A stretch of DNA of 64,000 bases from Montifringilla adamsi. Lineage: Eukaryota; Chordata; Aves; Passeriformes; Passeridae. The stretch lies in NCBI GenBank assembly GCA_017590115.1, contig JAGGNK010003336.1, positions 682,001-746,000 on the forward strand, in the 5' to 3' direction. A program made the translations under genes and the position numbers. The notes under the pieces are model-generated. The model was not told the origin of the DNA and did not search any database. It saw only the letters and a list, made by a program, of their open reading frames with translations. Positions within the stretch are counted from its first letter, which is position 1. The number at the start of each line of letters is the position of its first letter. Of this stretch, positions 35,978-48,206 are shown in pieces.

Positions 35978-38369
35978 GACTTTCAGTAAAACTACCTTAA
36001 CAGATAGAAACCATTAAAAAGAGAAAGTCCAGAGGTTAGTAACTGACAAAGTCCTGCAAGTAGCTGTTGACAGAGGAAAAGAAGAGGATGTGCACCTTTG
36101 GTAAACAAAATGGCCCAGCTCAGCTCAATACTTTGATTTAGCAGCACTGCACTTCCCTGAAGTGCAGGAACTGAGGAGCATCAGTGACTCTGTTCTTACA
36201 CTGTCGGGTTCCTTAGACAGCTTCAGCATGGGGTGTTTTTCCTCTGGTCACACACACTCTGAAAAACATCAGGTGTAACAGGATGAAAGAAAAGTCTTTG
36301 TGTCTTAAGTAATGCCATTGATGTCTAATGGCAGCAAAGTCTACTCTGCTTTCATCTCAGAGCACAACAAGGAGTTTGGCACAACACAGGAATACAGCAG
36401 TCAACATGATTTAGGAGAGGATGTGCATTTCAGCCATGCTTATCAGAAATTAAGAGGGACTCACAGATAGAAGGAATCAGATTCTCTAAACCCCCGAGAT
36501 TTCCTCAGTACCTTCAGAAGCCATGATGCTGAGCTGCAAACACTGACCTTCTGTCACACCAAACCCCCAGTGCTGCTAAAACAGGGCTGGGCTTGCGGGC
36601 AGTAAGAGGCGGAGGCATTTCATTCCCAGCGCTGACAAAACACACTAGCCTTTGATGCAGCATTTAATTTTAACACAGAATAGCACAAACCAGATATTTT
36701 TTCACTCCTTTCTATTGTTCCACATTAATATTTCAAGAAAAATCTATTAGTTTCTCACATAAACATCAACAGAGCAATAAACAAGTGTTTCACGTAGGCT
36801 GAGTAATTCCAGATCATTGAAAATGATTATACTTGACTTACTCCTCCATGTAAATCTTTCATAACAGGGTCAGATGTTCAAATAGAATAAATCCATACTG
36901 AACCCATAAAGGATTTATATCCCTTGTGGTCTATAGACCATTTTTTGCCCTGTATTTTCCTGTATGAAGCTTACTCAGAACTTGAAAAACATATGCAGGC
37001 GTTCCTATGCTTAGGAAAGATAAGAACAAATTATTAAAAGCAACCAGTTAACTTGGCTTTATTATTATTTTTATTTAATATTCTTAAGATTTATTTAATA
37101 TTCTTTTTGAGGTACAGTGACATCTCTGACTCAACAAGGCCTGGGAATGCTGTCTTTGGGACTTCTTTAAGCTCAAGTGAGTCAGAAATTCTTGGCTGAA
37201 TCAGAGCTTTGTGCTAAATGTCTTTGTAAAGTCCCGAAAGTGTTACTAGGGATTAGTGGGCAAAACTCTCTACACTGCTACATTTATGATGGAAAACAAA
37301 AAGTTTCATTTTCTAATTGCATGTGTTTCTTTGCCTGCTTTTTGCTATGAGAATTAAGTTGGCACCTGAAGACCAGAGCAGGCTATTTCCCTCTTGGGCA
37401 GCCCCATCCCTGTCCCACAGAGCATTCCCATCACCAGACCCAGCTGCTCAGGGAGTTTTCCAGCTGTAGCAGCAACACCAGAGTCTCCAACCTCCTCGTG
37501 TCTGTGCCTGGACAGTGTCTGGAGCTCTGCATTGCTGGATGTTTTAGCTCCATTCCCTGTTTAAGAAACACAGTTGCACCAGACCCTTTGTTATCATCCT
37601 GTCACTCTATTTCTCATCATTCTTGGCCACAGCAACTTAGCAACCTTCCTAATATGAATATTTCAATGTTTGTAGCTCTGAAAAACACACAGACTGGAAG
37701 GGAAAAAAAACAAACAAAACATCCCCTTCTTCCTTCCAGATCCTTTTTACAGTTTTAGCTCTAAGAAGAATATGAATTAAATGTTAGGGATTAAAAGCTG
37801 ATATTTTTTTCCCTCTAACTCACCAGTGTTGGGGACATAATAAATATGACGAATTTATTGCATGTGAGGTATGGGTTCTGATTTTTATCTACTCTCTGCA
37901 TGAAACCAATCTTCTCTGAAAGGACATTTGAATTGAAGAAATAGAGGACAAATATAAATATGGGTAGAGGTTAAAGCTCTCAGTGTAGGTGTGAAGTCAT
38001 AAACCATTTGACCAAAAAAAGTCATTATGTTGTTTCTGCTGCGAGCTTGCTGAGCTGCTACGCCAGAATTTCCTGAAAGATAAAGGAAACAGTATGAGAA
38101 ACAGTGAAGAACTCAGAAAAATGACATTCATGTAGTGCTAATTTTATTGCATTCTTTTGTAGTTAAGTCACTCTTCAGTGCTTTCATTTTTCCCTCCCAG
38201 ATTTACAGATAAAAGGACTATTTTCAGACAAAGGAAATTGCAATGAGAGTACATGTTGTATTTCTGATTCCACAAGATGTGTGCGTGTACATGTTTTCAA
38301 GGATCACATTGGTTTAATAGTAACAAAGCCTTAGGGGCTTAGAGAATGCACATCCTATTTATTCTGAGG

Positions 38370-38530
38370 TTAAACATTTTCCTATCAGGCTGCAGCTAAT
38401 GGTTAATATACTGCAGTAAGTGCAATCTCATTATACATTCCTGTGATTTCAATTATTAACATGCTAATATTTTCTATTAATTTTTAAATATTCAGGGTTT
38501 GAATGTAAGTCATTGTATGCTTCCGAATAG
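38370..38530. promoter_or_regulatory. Candidate conserved non-coding element
   Basis: GCTGCAGCTAATGGTTAATA, TTTCAATTATTAACATGC and TTTTCTATTAATTTTTAAAT occur within 130 bp of non-repetitive DNA, a pattern common in conserved enhancers. The call is by appearance only. Confidence 0.25.
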
Positions 38531-38625
38531 ATATTTTTATATTAATTATTTAACCTCTGTTACCCTTCCAGTATTTTATTATATGTAGCTCAATCTCTCT
38601 TGTTAGAGAAAATAAAAAAAGAAAT

Positions 38626-38644
38626 AAACCAAACCAAACCAAAA
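38626..38644 (+). repeat. (AAACC)n microsatellite, short
   Basis: Three tandem AAACC units plus a partial fourth, directly visible. Confidence 0.85.
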
Positions 38645-39220
38645 GCCCCTAAAAATTCTGTAGATAAGGAAGTCTTGAATGTAACAATGCCTTTGGATAT
38701 AACAGGCATCCATCTGTTCATGCACACCGAGTTTTGTACACATACTGCTGATTTGTAAATAATAACATAATTTCGAATCTATATTTATTACCAATGAACC
38801 AGGAACTGACAACAAGGTTGGATGATTCGTGTGCAACAGTGAGTGAGGAAGGGACTGATGTTTATAACCTGTCTTGTTGAGCAAAGGCCAGAGAAACAGA
38901 CCAAAATGAGCAGATCTAGAGAAAGATAATGACATGGAAGCAAGAGAAATAAAATATCTGAGGTGTAGCATCCCAGTTTATGCTCTTAGGACATGGAGAG
39001 AGTTGGGAGTAGGAAAAAGTATCTCATGGATACTCTGGCTCTGCTAACCTGGCACTTCCACAGAACATTCAGGTTTGATTTTGATGAGGAACGGGTTCTA
39101 AATATATTTTTGGAGTACTAATTGAACAATCTATTGTAGCCCATAGTCTAGCCTCTTAAATCAATGGAAAGAAAGGATGCTTTTGCCCAAGATAATAGAT
39201 CGTAGATCACAGAATCATCA

Positions 39221-39252
39221 TTCTATTCTATCCTACTCTATTCTGTTCTATT
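39221..39252 (+). repeat. (TTCTA)n microsatellite, imperfect
   Basis: About six degenerate TTCTA/TCCTA/CTCTA units after AGATCACAGAATCATCA. The leading text weakly resembles a decayed CR1 tail. Confidence 0.8.
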
Positions 39253-40467
39253 AAGAGAAATGTCTGAAGCAGATAGACTACAGAAAGAGATATTTGGCCA
39301 AAACCAGACCCATAATTTGTTTAAGGATCAGATTAGAAATAGCCAGAACAAATTGCACATGGAATGTAAATGACCGTGGCCGTTTGCAGATGTGTGGATC
39401 AGCACTGCCAGGTTCCCTGCACCATGGACACAATTACTATCAGCTGGCATTTGGATGATGCTGTAGCTGAGATCAGTCTCTCTTTGCCCTCTTTGAGGTC
39501 CTGATGTGCCCTTTCTGCATAACTCCTGTCACATGCTCTGCCCCTCTGACCCTGCCGTTCACCTCTCCCTAAACTCCCTTTTTTGCCTTCTCTGATGTCC
39601 TATTTACACAGTTTCCTTTTGTCCTCCTTTTGTTTCCTCTGTGGCTATTAACTGGGTAAGAAATAGCATTTATCCAGTTTGGCTCTGTGGATCTACTCCA
39701 GAAATCTCAGTGAAGCCAATGAAATTGCTTACATGCCTGAAATACAACAAATACCCAGCAGCTTAATGAGCTTTTAGAGTCTGTCTCTTTGCCTTCCCTT
39801 TCATTAGATGCTCCTCTCCTTTTACACAGCTTCAGGAGACATATTTGTGTCATTACAGATGCTTGATAGTGATTAGAGAAGTAGTAAGAATAAGTAATAA
39901 TAATGTGGGTTTCTAGGTTGTTCACTTTATGCTCATTTAAATTTGCATTTCTGTATAATAAATCTCTGCACATGAATCTCTGAAAAGCTGTAGTGAGAGT
40001 CCTTAAACAAGAAAGTTGCCTTCCACAAACCCCAGGCAATCAGAGCCATCACAGCAGTGTAAGTGAATCCACTGCCAGTACTCCAAAGTCTTCAGCTTAT
40101 TGTTGATGCAAGTGATGTTTGGATAAAACCCTGTATCGAGCCTCTTTAATTATGCCGTAGATGAATTACAATTAATGTGTAAATACAGACATAAAACTAG
40201 GCTTATCACATTGTAGCTGTATCTGTACCAGCAATCAGCCTTTACAAATCTCTCCCTTTTCAAAATCCCCCAAGCTACTTGCTTCACATTTTATCTTCTC
40301 TTTAACCTTAGCTACCAAACAGCCAGCAGATTCCTTGGCCTCTCTGGAATTCACATCATTCCCAGGCCTGGCAAATTTTGATCCATTTAATCAACAAGCA
40401 AGACAAAATATTGGTGGTTTGATTTTATCTCTTCCTTTGTATATATGTCCCTTCCCATTGTATATAC

Positions 40468-40511
40468 AAACTTATATACACACACATATATATGTGTGTG
40501 TATATAAGTTT
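40468..40511. repeat. Perfect 44 bp palindrome
   Basis: AAACTTATATACACACACAT joins directly to its exact reverse complement through a central ATAT, giving 44 bases with no mismatch and no spacer. The core is alternating purine-pyrimidine (ACACAC, ATATAT, GTGTGT), so both cruciform and Z-DNA formation are possible. Confidence 0.97.
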
Positions 40512-43013
40512 ATGGGTTTGTGTAACCAAATTATTACAGCATTAATAACAAAGACTTGGAGTAGAGGAAACCTTTTTTAGTCACCTGAGACAGAAGCACT
40601 TACCCAGAACATGTTGAACATTCCAGGTGAAGTGAGTGTTATTTTTGCCAGACTCCCTTGCACAGCTCTGCAATTGTGTCAGAACTGCTCATCAGGCAGA
40701 TTTTCAAGGAACAAATCAACAATCCCAAAATAACCTCCTCCCCAAAAGTCAGAATTTTCACTGAGGAACTGCACTCAATATAAATCTTAAACCTGTAAAT
40801 CTGCCTTTCAGCCCTCTGTAGGCTGCAATATTTATGTGCCATGGAGATCATGGTGGGCATGGTTAGAACCTGTGAAGAGAGCAGATGTCATCGTTAATAA
40901 TGGTGACATAAATTTGTGCCACTGAAAGGCAGACTGCACCCCAAACCTGCACATTCCCAGCCCAGCTCTGAAAGTCAAATGAACAGATTTCTCTGATTGT
41001 TGTTGTTATTGGGAAGCAGTAAAACCAATGAAAATTAAGAGTCAAAGTGAGAATTTAATTAGATTTGTCTCTGAAAGCTTCCTGCACCTACAGATGCAAA
41101 ACTCCTAAAAGAGTAATCATGGGGGTAGCTGGGGTATACAGAACCTTTAAACATTTTTTATTTATTTAGCTGTCACAGTTCTACACTCAGGTGACTTGGT
41201 TTGTCTCTGCTTGGAGCTGGTCTAAATCAGCCTCTCAGTCTCAGCACAATTTTGGGTTCTTTTCCCATTCACAGTCTCTGGATTTGCACTCAGGGCTTGA
41301 TAACAACATTCCCTCTTCAACTAAAGATGCATATCTTGTAACACATTTAAGAATAAGCAGTGCTTATCTCTCATATTTACATGTCTGAATGATGTTATCA
41401 ATAAGAACAAAAAATGTTAAATAATTTGAAGTACAATACCCAGAAAAGTTTGGAGATTTGGATTTTTTTCAAATATTTTTCAGCACACACATTTCCATCT
41501 GTCTTTAAATATTGGACTGTGCCATTTTTTGTTTAAATGACCAGTTCACTTCAGAATAATTATTAAAGAAGAAAGGAAAACAACAGTCTTGAAAAATCCA
41601 TGATTGTATTGATACATTCATGCCCTAGTGCATGTTTCCATTCTTTCAGAGACTAATCCCAGACTGAAAGCTCAATGAGTGTCCCTGAATTATCCAAATA
41701 TAAAGGACTCCCAAGCAGTGGTACTGTGAGGCTGCTCACCCACCACCAACAAGTCTGCTGCTGTTCTCCCCTTTTGAGGCAAACCCCAGGATGCAGTGGC
41801 ACCAGGTTTCCCCAGCAGTCCCAAGCTGCCTGCAGTTCTCTGAGAATGACGCTCAAGTCTGTGTCTGGCATGTCCAGGTCCTTTCCCTGCTCTGAGGTGT
41901 GATTTCCACAAAGCCTGGCTGCAATTCTGTGGGAATGGCCAGCAAGATGAGAAGCAGCAGCAGCAGCCAGGGCAGGTCCTTTGCGGGCTGAGGATGATCC
42001 TGTGCTGGTCTCACCTCTGAAAATGTCTCTGTGAAAATCCCTGCACTCCAGCAGCACCAGCGGCCCTGAGGAGGTGCAGACTGCCTTCAGCTTCCCTTGG
42101 AAGTGTCCTGGTGTGTCCCTGCCAGTTCCTGGCACACCCAGCAGCAGGGAAGGCAGCCCTGGCAGAGCTCAGTCTGTGCCAAGCCTTGGAGCACCTTGTT
42201 CCTGCAGGATAGAGTGCAGTGCAAAGGGGTATGATTGCACATCAAAGACAGAGCTTGGCCTTTTTGTTTTAACCTGGGAGAGTTATTCCTATAATGATTA
42301 AATTAATTAAGCTTTTATGGTTTAAGCTCTTATGTTATGAACTTGTTTCCAACCTGCAGCCACATAGATCAGAGGGGTTGAAGTATTCTAGTAACTCTGC
42401 AGATCCTATCAGTAATTTTCAAAATTTATTACATTTTGTAAGATTATATTAAAAACACAGATAAAATCAGTCACATCAATACCTTTTTATACCACCACCT
42501 TACTGTTTTTCTGCTGCATTAGAAAAATGGATCATTTTTGTGACAAAATGCAAAGTTGAATTTCTGTGCTCACTGTAAAGATGTTGGCAGGTCTGATGTG
42601 TGCTGGATTTTAAATATTTATTGTGCTGCCAGAGCAATTCCAAACCCAAACAGTTTTACAGATAATTATGCCCACTAATTGTATGCAAGGCACCCATTTC
42701 TCCTTCAGTGATTCTATGCACACATGGATCTTCTGCTAAGAATAAGAGTTTACACTCAAACACTAAGAAGAGCCAGAGCAACAAGCTCCCCTCATCTCTT
42801 TTACAGACTGGACAACTTCTTTTTCAGATAAAGCTGTAATAAATTGAAGTACTTCTCAGAAATCATTGTACTTTCTATAACATATGTGAGAATGCAGAAA
42901 GCAGTTTGGAAAGAGAGAGAAACCTAGAGGGACTGGAAGAGAGCCAAAACGATAAAGAACAATGAGTGGGCTTGCTGGTCTGTTGATCTTGGATCCTTAC
43001 CAAATTTGTTTGC

Positions 43014-43068
43014 TTTTTTTTTTAATGAGCTGATGAGTTTTGGGTTTTTTTTTTTTTGTTGTTGTTGT
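43014..43068 (+). repeat. T-rich tracts with (GTT)4
   Basis: T10 at 43014-43023, T13 at 43045-43057, then GTTGTTGTTGT. Confidence 0.9.
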
Positions 43069-43113
43069 GATGGTTTATTCTTCTTTCTCTGTCTCCCCTG
43101 CCCCCATCTGTTT

Positions 43114-43135
43114 TTCCCATCTTACAAGATGGGAA
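43114..43135. repeat. Short perfect hairpin, 10 bp stem
   Basis: TTCCCATCTT and AAGATGGGAA are separated by AC. Confidence 0.9.
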
Positions 43136-43403
43136 GGACAAGGACAAGAGAAAGACAGCAAGGGAGTGCAGTAATATAAAAGGGAGGATAAAAAGGAATG
43201 AAAACAGAGGTGTTTATTAGTACAGGAAATTGGTTTACAGTTTCATAAATTTAAAACAGGCATATCATATTGAACAGATTATGAAGTGTTAGACTGTGCT
43301 ATTCAAGAAACTGGACAATCTGCTTTGCTATGCAAAACATACGAGCACGGCATGGATTTAATAGAAAGTTGTGGACTGCTTAAATAAGCTGGACTTATAG
43401 AGA

Positions 43404-43530
43404 AAGTCATAGAACTGTTGAGGCTGAAGGGAGCCTCTGGAACCTCTGGCCTGGCCTGCTGCCCCTCAAAGCAGCATCAACAATAGAGGGTGCTCAGAGC
43501 CTTGTCCAGTCTCATTTAAATTCCATGGTG
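43404..43530 (-). mobile_element. CR1 LINE 3' end, old
   Basis: The plus strand reads AAAGTCATAGAACTGTTGAG, followed by GCTGAAGGGAGCCTCTGG, and later CAGAGCCTTGTCCAGTCTCA, the reverse complement of an old CR1 3' end. About 125 bp remain. Confidence 0.85.
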
Positions 43531-44384
43531 CTGGACAAGATGCATCCAAAGACACTGATGGCATTGGAAGGCTGATCTCATCTTTGAAAAGGTGTTGCAA
43601 GCAGGGACTAGAAAAAGCCATGCAGAGGTGAGATGGGTTTTAGGGAATGCTGCCCCTAAAGCCTCAGTTCAGTACTGGGAAAGGCACCCTGGAAAGCATT
43701 TCCAGGCACAGGAATGTGGTTGGTATCAGTCAGCAGGGATTTCCCAGAGCCACTCAGAGCAACCTGTGCAGGTACAGCTCTGCCTGCAGCTCAGGGCAGA
43801 GCAGTGGGTGCCTCTGAACCAGCCTTCAACCAGAAATCATCCTTCAGTACCTCTGTACCAAAGGGATCAGAGGGGAACCGGACAGGACAGACACTGCTGG
43901 GCTCAAAGGGGCAGAGGTGCAAACTCCAGACCTTGGTTCCAAGTGGTGTGTGCTGGAGACTGGGACTGGGGCTGGCACTCTTTCACTGGTTTTAAGAACA
44001 ACTGGAGCAGTGGCATGGAAACACCCCCAGCCATGGCTGGCACCAAACTGGGTGGACCAGGTTATGTGGGACCCTGGGGCAGGGTCACTAAGAGAGGTGA
44101 CACCTCATGAGAGGGGACAAAACCCCACAAAATTGTAATTGTGAGCTTGGCAGAATTGGTGATACAGGCAAGGGGCTGACTCACCAGGAAGAAGCTCTGG
44201 AAAGGAATTGCAGCCCTGGTGGCCATGACATGGTGGTGGCAGTGACAGCTGGCTGTGCCTGGAGCACAGGGCTGCTGTGGAGAGCAGAGCCAAGGAAGAG
44301 CTGACACTTGTCTGGTCAGCACAAATGGAGCACCACAGCAGAACCCTGTCTGTTCTTGCAGCCCATGGGCAAGAGAGGACATTG
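43531..44384. other. Unassigned GC-rich block between CR1 pieces
   Basis: Moderately GC-rich, with open frames of 172 codons (43592-44110 plus) and 116 codons (44062-44412 minus), and no recognisable domain. Being boxed in by CR1 fragments suggests an unrecognised repeat or decayed retroelement rather than a gene. Confidence 0.4.
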
Positions 44385-44452
44385 CAGCAAATCCAGGAGA
44401 AAGCCACAGCATGGTTTGGGGACTGAGGCACCTGACAATTAAGGAGAGGCTG
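44385..44452 (+). mobile_element. CR1 LINE internal fragment, truncated
   Basis: GCAAATCCAGGAGAAAGCC, followed by GGGGACTGAGGCACCTGAC and AAGGAGAGGCTGA, matches the CR1 segment just before the GGGCTGTTTAGCCTGGAG box, on the plus strand. It stops exactly where a minus-strand CR1 tail begins. Confidence 0.7.
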
Positions 44453-44750
44453 AATCACACAATCCCAGGATGGGTGAGGCTGGCAGGGCCCACAGGGCTG
44501 CTCTGGTGCCACCTCCCTGCTCCAGCAGGGCCATCCCAGAGCACAGGCACAGCAGTGTGTCCCTGTGGCTCTGCAATGTCCCCAGGGAGGAGACTGCACA
44601 GCCTCTCTGCCCCATCTGCTCAGGGCTGGCACTGCCCAGGGCAGCAGCTCTGCCTCCTGGGCAGGGGCAGCTCCTGGGCTCAGCCCTGCCCGTGGCTCTG
44701 GGGCCATGGCTGGGCCCGGAGCAGAGCCTGGGCCTGCTCTGCCCTCTGCA
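44453..44750 (-). mobile_element. CR1 LINE 3' region, GC-rich
   Basis: The minus-strand tail starts at 44453 with ATCACACAATCCCAGGATGG. It continues with GGTGAGGCTGGCAGGGCC, CCTGCTCCAGCAGGGCCATC and GGGAGGAGACTGCACAGCC on the plus strand, all reverse complements of CR1 3' blocks. The 234-codon minus-strand frame spanning this region and the minisatellite (44105-44809) is compositional and not a gene. Confidence 0.85.
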
Positions 44751-44808
44751 CACCGGGACACACAGGGACACACAGGGACAGACAGACAGGGACACACAGG
44801 GACAGACA
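44750..44808 (+). repeat. 10 bp minisatellite (CACAGGGACA)n
   Basis: Five to six degenerate units of CACAGGGACA or GACAGACAGG type lie directly after the CR1 fragment. Confidence 0.93.
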
Positions 44809-47800
44809 CTGGAGAGAAGTTGTTTGTTCATTGTGGAGAAGAGATGGCTGAGTCTGGATCTAACTGCTGCCTTCAGCCACTTAGAGCTGTAGAGAAGGTG
44901 GATCCATATTCTCAAAATGTACTAGAAGCAGCAAATGCCAGAGATGTCAGGAGGAATTGCAGACAAGGAAAGTTTCCCCCCAGAGCAGAGGGTTAAAGCA
45001 GAGATCAGGTTGTGCAGAGAGGCTGTGGGATAACTCTCCCTGCTGATACCTGAGTGTGACTGGACAAAGCCCTGATCCAACATTCAAGCTGACCCTGCTC
45101 TGAGGTGACCCATGGAGTTTTGCTCCCTGGTGTGCTGGGTATCTCTCTCGGCATTTTGAAGACATTACAAATTATGCTTTGAAGGACTTGCCAGCTAAAT
45201 TCTTCCCCTGCAGTTTTGCTGTATTATATATCTAATTTCTATTCATCTATCTTTTGAACTTCATCTTCTTCATCCTTCCAAAATATGGAAGCAATATTAA
45301 AATGTCTCTAAAACCCGATGGATTTAACAAAAGTTATGCTGATTAATGGAGACAATTACTTCTCTATTAAAACGTTCCAGAAATTAACTAAAATGATATT
45401 ATTTCAATTCAGTTTTTTAGTTCTTTCACTTAATACAATGGCTTCTTCTATGACAGGAGCTAAAACAATGAACAAGGAAGAGAAAGACATATTGCAGAGC
45501 ACTTCATCAGGGAAATATGTTTCAAGTTCTCTCATTACTTAAGTTTTCTATTCAGTTTATGCCCATGAGTACCTTTGCTTTTTAAAACATGGAGAGTTAC
45601 ATGCGACATCTGATGCCACTAAATGTTTTTGGGTTTTGTAAACAAGATGGATGACTAAATCTCCAAAGGAGACTACTTTGGGGTGTCTGCAGGCTAAGAT
45701 TGGAGAAACTGCTTAGAAATGATAATTAGAAGGGTTTGCTCCTCCAAAGGAAGGTATTTTAAGCGCAGGTGCTTATCTAGTGCCCTCCCAGGTATTTGAG
45801 TGATTCACTAACAGCGACATCCTGACCCTCCCTGCTGTGAAACAGGGAGCTGCTGTTGTCTCCATTGCACAGGTAGAAAACAAGGCAGAGGTGATAGAGC
45901 AGCCTCCTCAATTGCAGGGGACTGTCTCATACTGTAGTGTCTTTTCATAGGTTTTTTCTATACCACAGTCTCATCCAGAAGGGTAATCCCTATGTCTAGT
46001 GCATGAATAATGTGCTTTTTAATAACATTATAAAAGTATTAGTGCTGCTTTAATCTTATTTTCACGTCAATCACAACTGGTATTTGGCATGGTAAAACAC
46101 TCCCTCAAAACATGGTCACAGAAGCTTAACTTTGCAGCACAGTTTAAAAAAACCCCCAAACAATTAGCTACTTATTATTTAATGGGCAGCTGTCAATGCC
46201 CTGTGAGAATTAGAGTCCAGATTGGTATCAATAGGAAGCACCACAAGTTTGCACCTTCCAGGCAAGGAAGTGCCACTGTCCATGATGAAGTATCTGCTGC
46301 TGCCTGGCTGCAATCAGGTGGGTAAATACAGCACCACTGCCTTCTGCAATGCAAACCTGGTCCTGTCTACACAGCCTGCTCAGTGCAAATGTCCTCAAAT
46401 GATAAAATGAAGCACAGGGAACAAAAAATATGCACAAGTTGTTACACAGAGCATGGAAGGGGTGTTTGCTCAGACAGACTCTGAGCACCATCTGGGAGAC
46501 AAGTGTTTAGTTTTGCAACAGATTGCATAATTTCCATATAGAATCTGGAGAAAAGCTCTAAATGCCTTAATAGATAGTTGATTTAACATGCGTTTAATCT
46601 TTGTTTTGTGTTGTCTTAAAGGCTATGCATATGTTTTGAATGACAGAAGTAGTCATTAACTTATTACAGTGCTCATCCCTTTGCACAATTTGCTTTCTTT
46701 TCTCTGCTCCTCCATGCGTGTGTCTGTGTGCATGCAATATTTCACCTTACACAGTTCCCTTCCCCAGCACATGGTAATTAATCTCAGTAAAAGCCAAGCA
46801 TCTACTGCATATGCATGCCACTTGATTGATCAGATTAAAAATTTAATGTTACAGTTCATACATTAGCAATATTTCAATATAACATATACCAAGGGCTCTA
46901 CTATCAATAATAGGAATACTTGAAGAACAACACAAATTAACACCTGAACCATAAAGAATGACCTTGAGAATGAAATGCTTTATGTAAAACACATTGCTCA
47001 GAGTGTATTTAAGCTGAGCACCGTGCTTATGTGCTAAAACAGCTGTAGGAAGCACTGCCCCTGAGAACAGGAACATTTCTGACAGAGAATTTCTCACCTG
47101 GAGCGTTCTGGAAGTGGTACAATGCTGAAAAACTCTGTATTCATTTTTAGGCTCCTCTTTCGGTGGTATGCACCTAAACACATCTCTCTGCTACACACCA
47201 GTAAAAATCTATACATTACAGCTTTTTTCAATTTTCTTCTTGCACAAGCTGATCAAAACATTGGAAGAAAAACTTGAGAATTCACTTTACTAGGACTAGA
47301 AGCACAAAGAAATAGAGTAAAATGGGTATAAAAAAGGCATGCTGCCTTATGTGACATTGTTATGACAAAATGAAATACCAGCCTTCATTTGGATATCTGT
47401 TCCTCTGTGTCCAAAAGCAAAATTGCATCAAAATCCTTCTGCACTGATTGACTTGTAATGCAATACACAGCAGCATCTTTGAACCTTAAGCAATGATAAT
47501 GCTTCCAAACCTGCTATAAACTGGGTCAACTGTACAAAGAAATTGTAAAAAATGATGCAGTAATTCAATTTAGCACTGTGTGAAAACTGCACAATAGCAG
47601 GATTAAAGGACCTGAAAATGAAGACAAGTGGTTCATTATTAACTCTTTAAATGTTGTTCCCTCTGCTTTTTCTGGAATATCATTTATTTCTAGCTTAGAA
47701 TTGTAATTTGTTCCTCAAGATACACTGGATACATTCTATATTGCCTCTCCCTACGAGCACACTGAAGCTTCCCCAAAGGCTTAATAAAGTTTATGAAATA

Positions 47801-48128
47801 AGACAGCATTCACTATTCATTTTATCCACACAGGTAACAAAATAAATTAGAGAGAGAAAGCATTATACAATCATATGAAAGCTGTGATGTATATAAAATA
47901 TAGTCAACTTTAAGAAAAAAATAAAAAGGAAAAAACCCAACTGTTGAAGTGGCCAAACCAAAATTATAATAATAATTTACAAAAGAGTTATGCTAAAGCT
48001 GCAAATGAAAATTACTTGTATGAAGAAGAGATATCTGTTTGTACCTCATCTAATGCAGTCATTGAAACAACTGGCCTCTTGTGCAACACAGTAATTTTAT
48101 AGACATCATTTCTTTATGTGATGAAAGA
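44809..48128. other. Unassigned mostly unique DNA
   Basis: No coding exon recognised. The stretches 46520-46660 and 46760-46990 are complex AT-rich DNA (TGGTAATTAATCTCAG, TGCATATGCATGCC, TTGATTGATCAGATTA) and could be regulatory. Confidence 0.45.
46760..46990. promoter_or_regulatory. Candidate conserved non-coding element
   Basis: Has TGGTAATTAATCTC, an ATATGCAT octamer-like palindrome, TTGATTGATCAG (PBX/MEIS-like TGATTGAT) and AAAAATTTAATG in close order, in non-repetitive sequence. The call is by appearance only. Confidence 0.27.
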
Positions 48129-48206
48129 TTTTTTTTGGCTTTTTTTTTTTTGTTTTGTTTTGGTTTGGTTTGGTTTGGTTTTTTTTTTGTTTTGTTTTTT
48201 TGGGGG
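48129..48206 (+). repeat. T/G-rich low-complexity tract with (TTTGG)4
   Basis: T-runs are interrupted by GG and G, including four TTTGG units, ending in TTTTTTGGGGGC. It is the strand complement of the A/C arrays at 23231 and 38626, which suggests the same slippage process. Confidence 0.93.

Larger units (their letters stand above)
35978..40467. other. Unassigned mostly unique DNA
   Basis: No gene recognised. Contains a short (AAACC)n run at 38626-38644, an enhancer-like stretch at 38370-38530, a (TTCTA)n-like microsatellite at 39221-39252, and AT-rich complex DNA at 40080-40250. Confidence 0.5.
40512..43403. other. Unassigned DNA including a GC-rich block at 41650-42240
   Basis: 41650-42240 is clearly more GC-rich than its surroundings and carries a 160-codon minus-strand frame (42135 to 41653, GTG first codon) of low Lys content. 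I do not recognise it. The rest is AT-rich unique DNA with T10 (43014-43023), T13 (43045-43057) and a (GTT)4 run. Confidence 0.45.

Noticed and set aside
39200..39252. CR1 tail leading into the TTCTA microsatellite
   Set aside because: Only ATCACAGAATCATCA resembles a tail; no adjoining CR1 body.
44105..44809. 234-codon minus-strand open frame, the longest in the window
   Set aside because: Runs through the 10 bp minisatellite (giving a CPCLSVPV repeat) and a CR1 fragment; repeat-derived.
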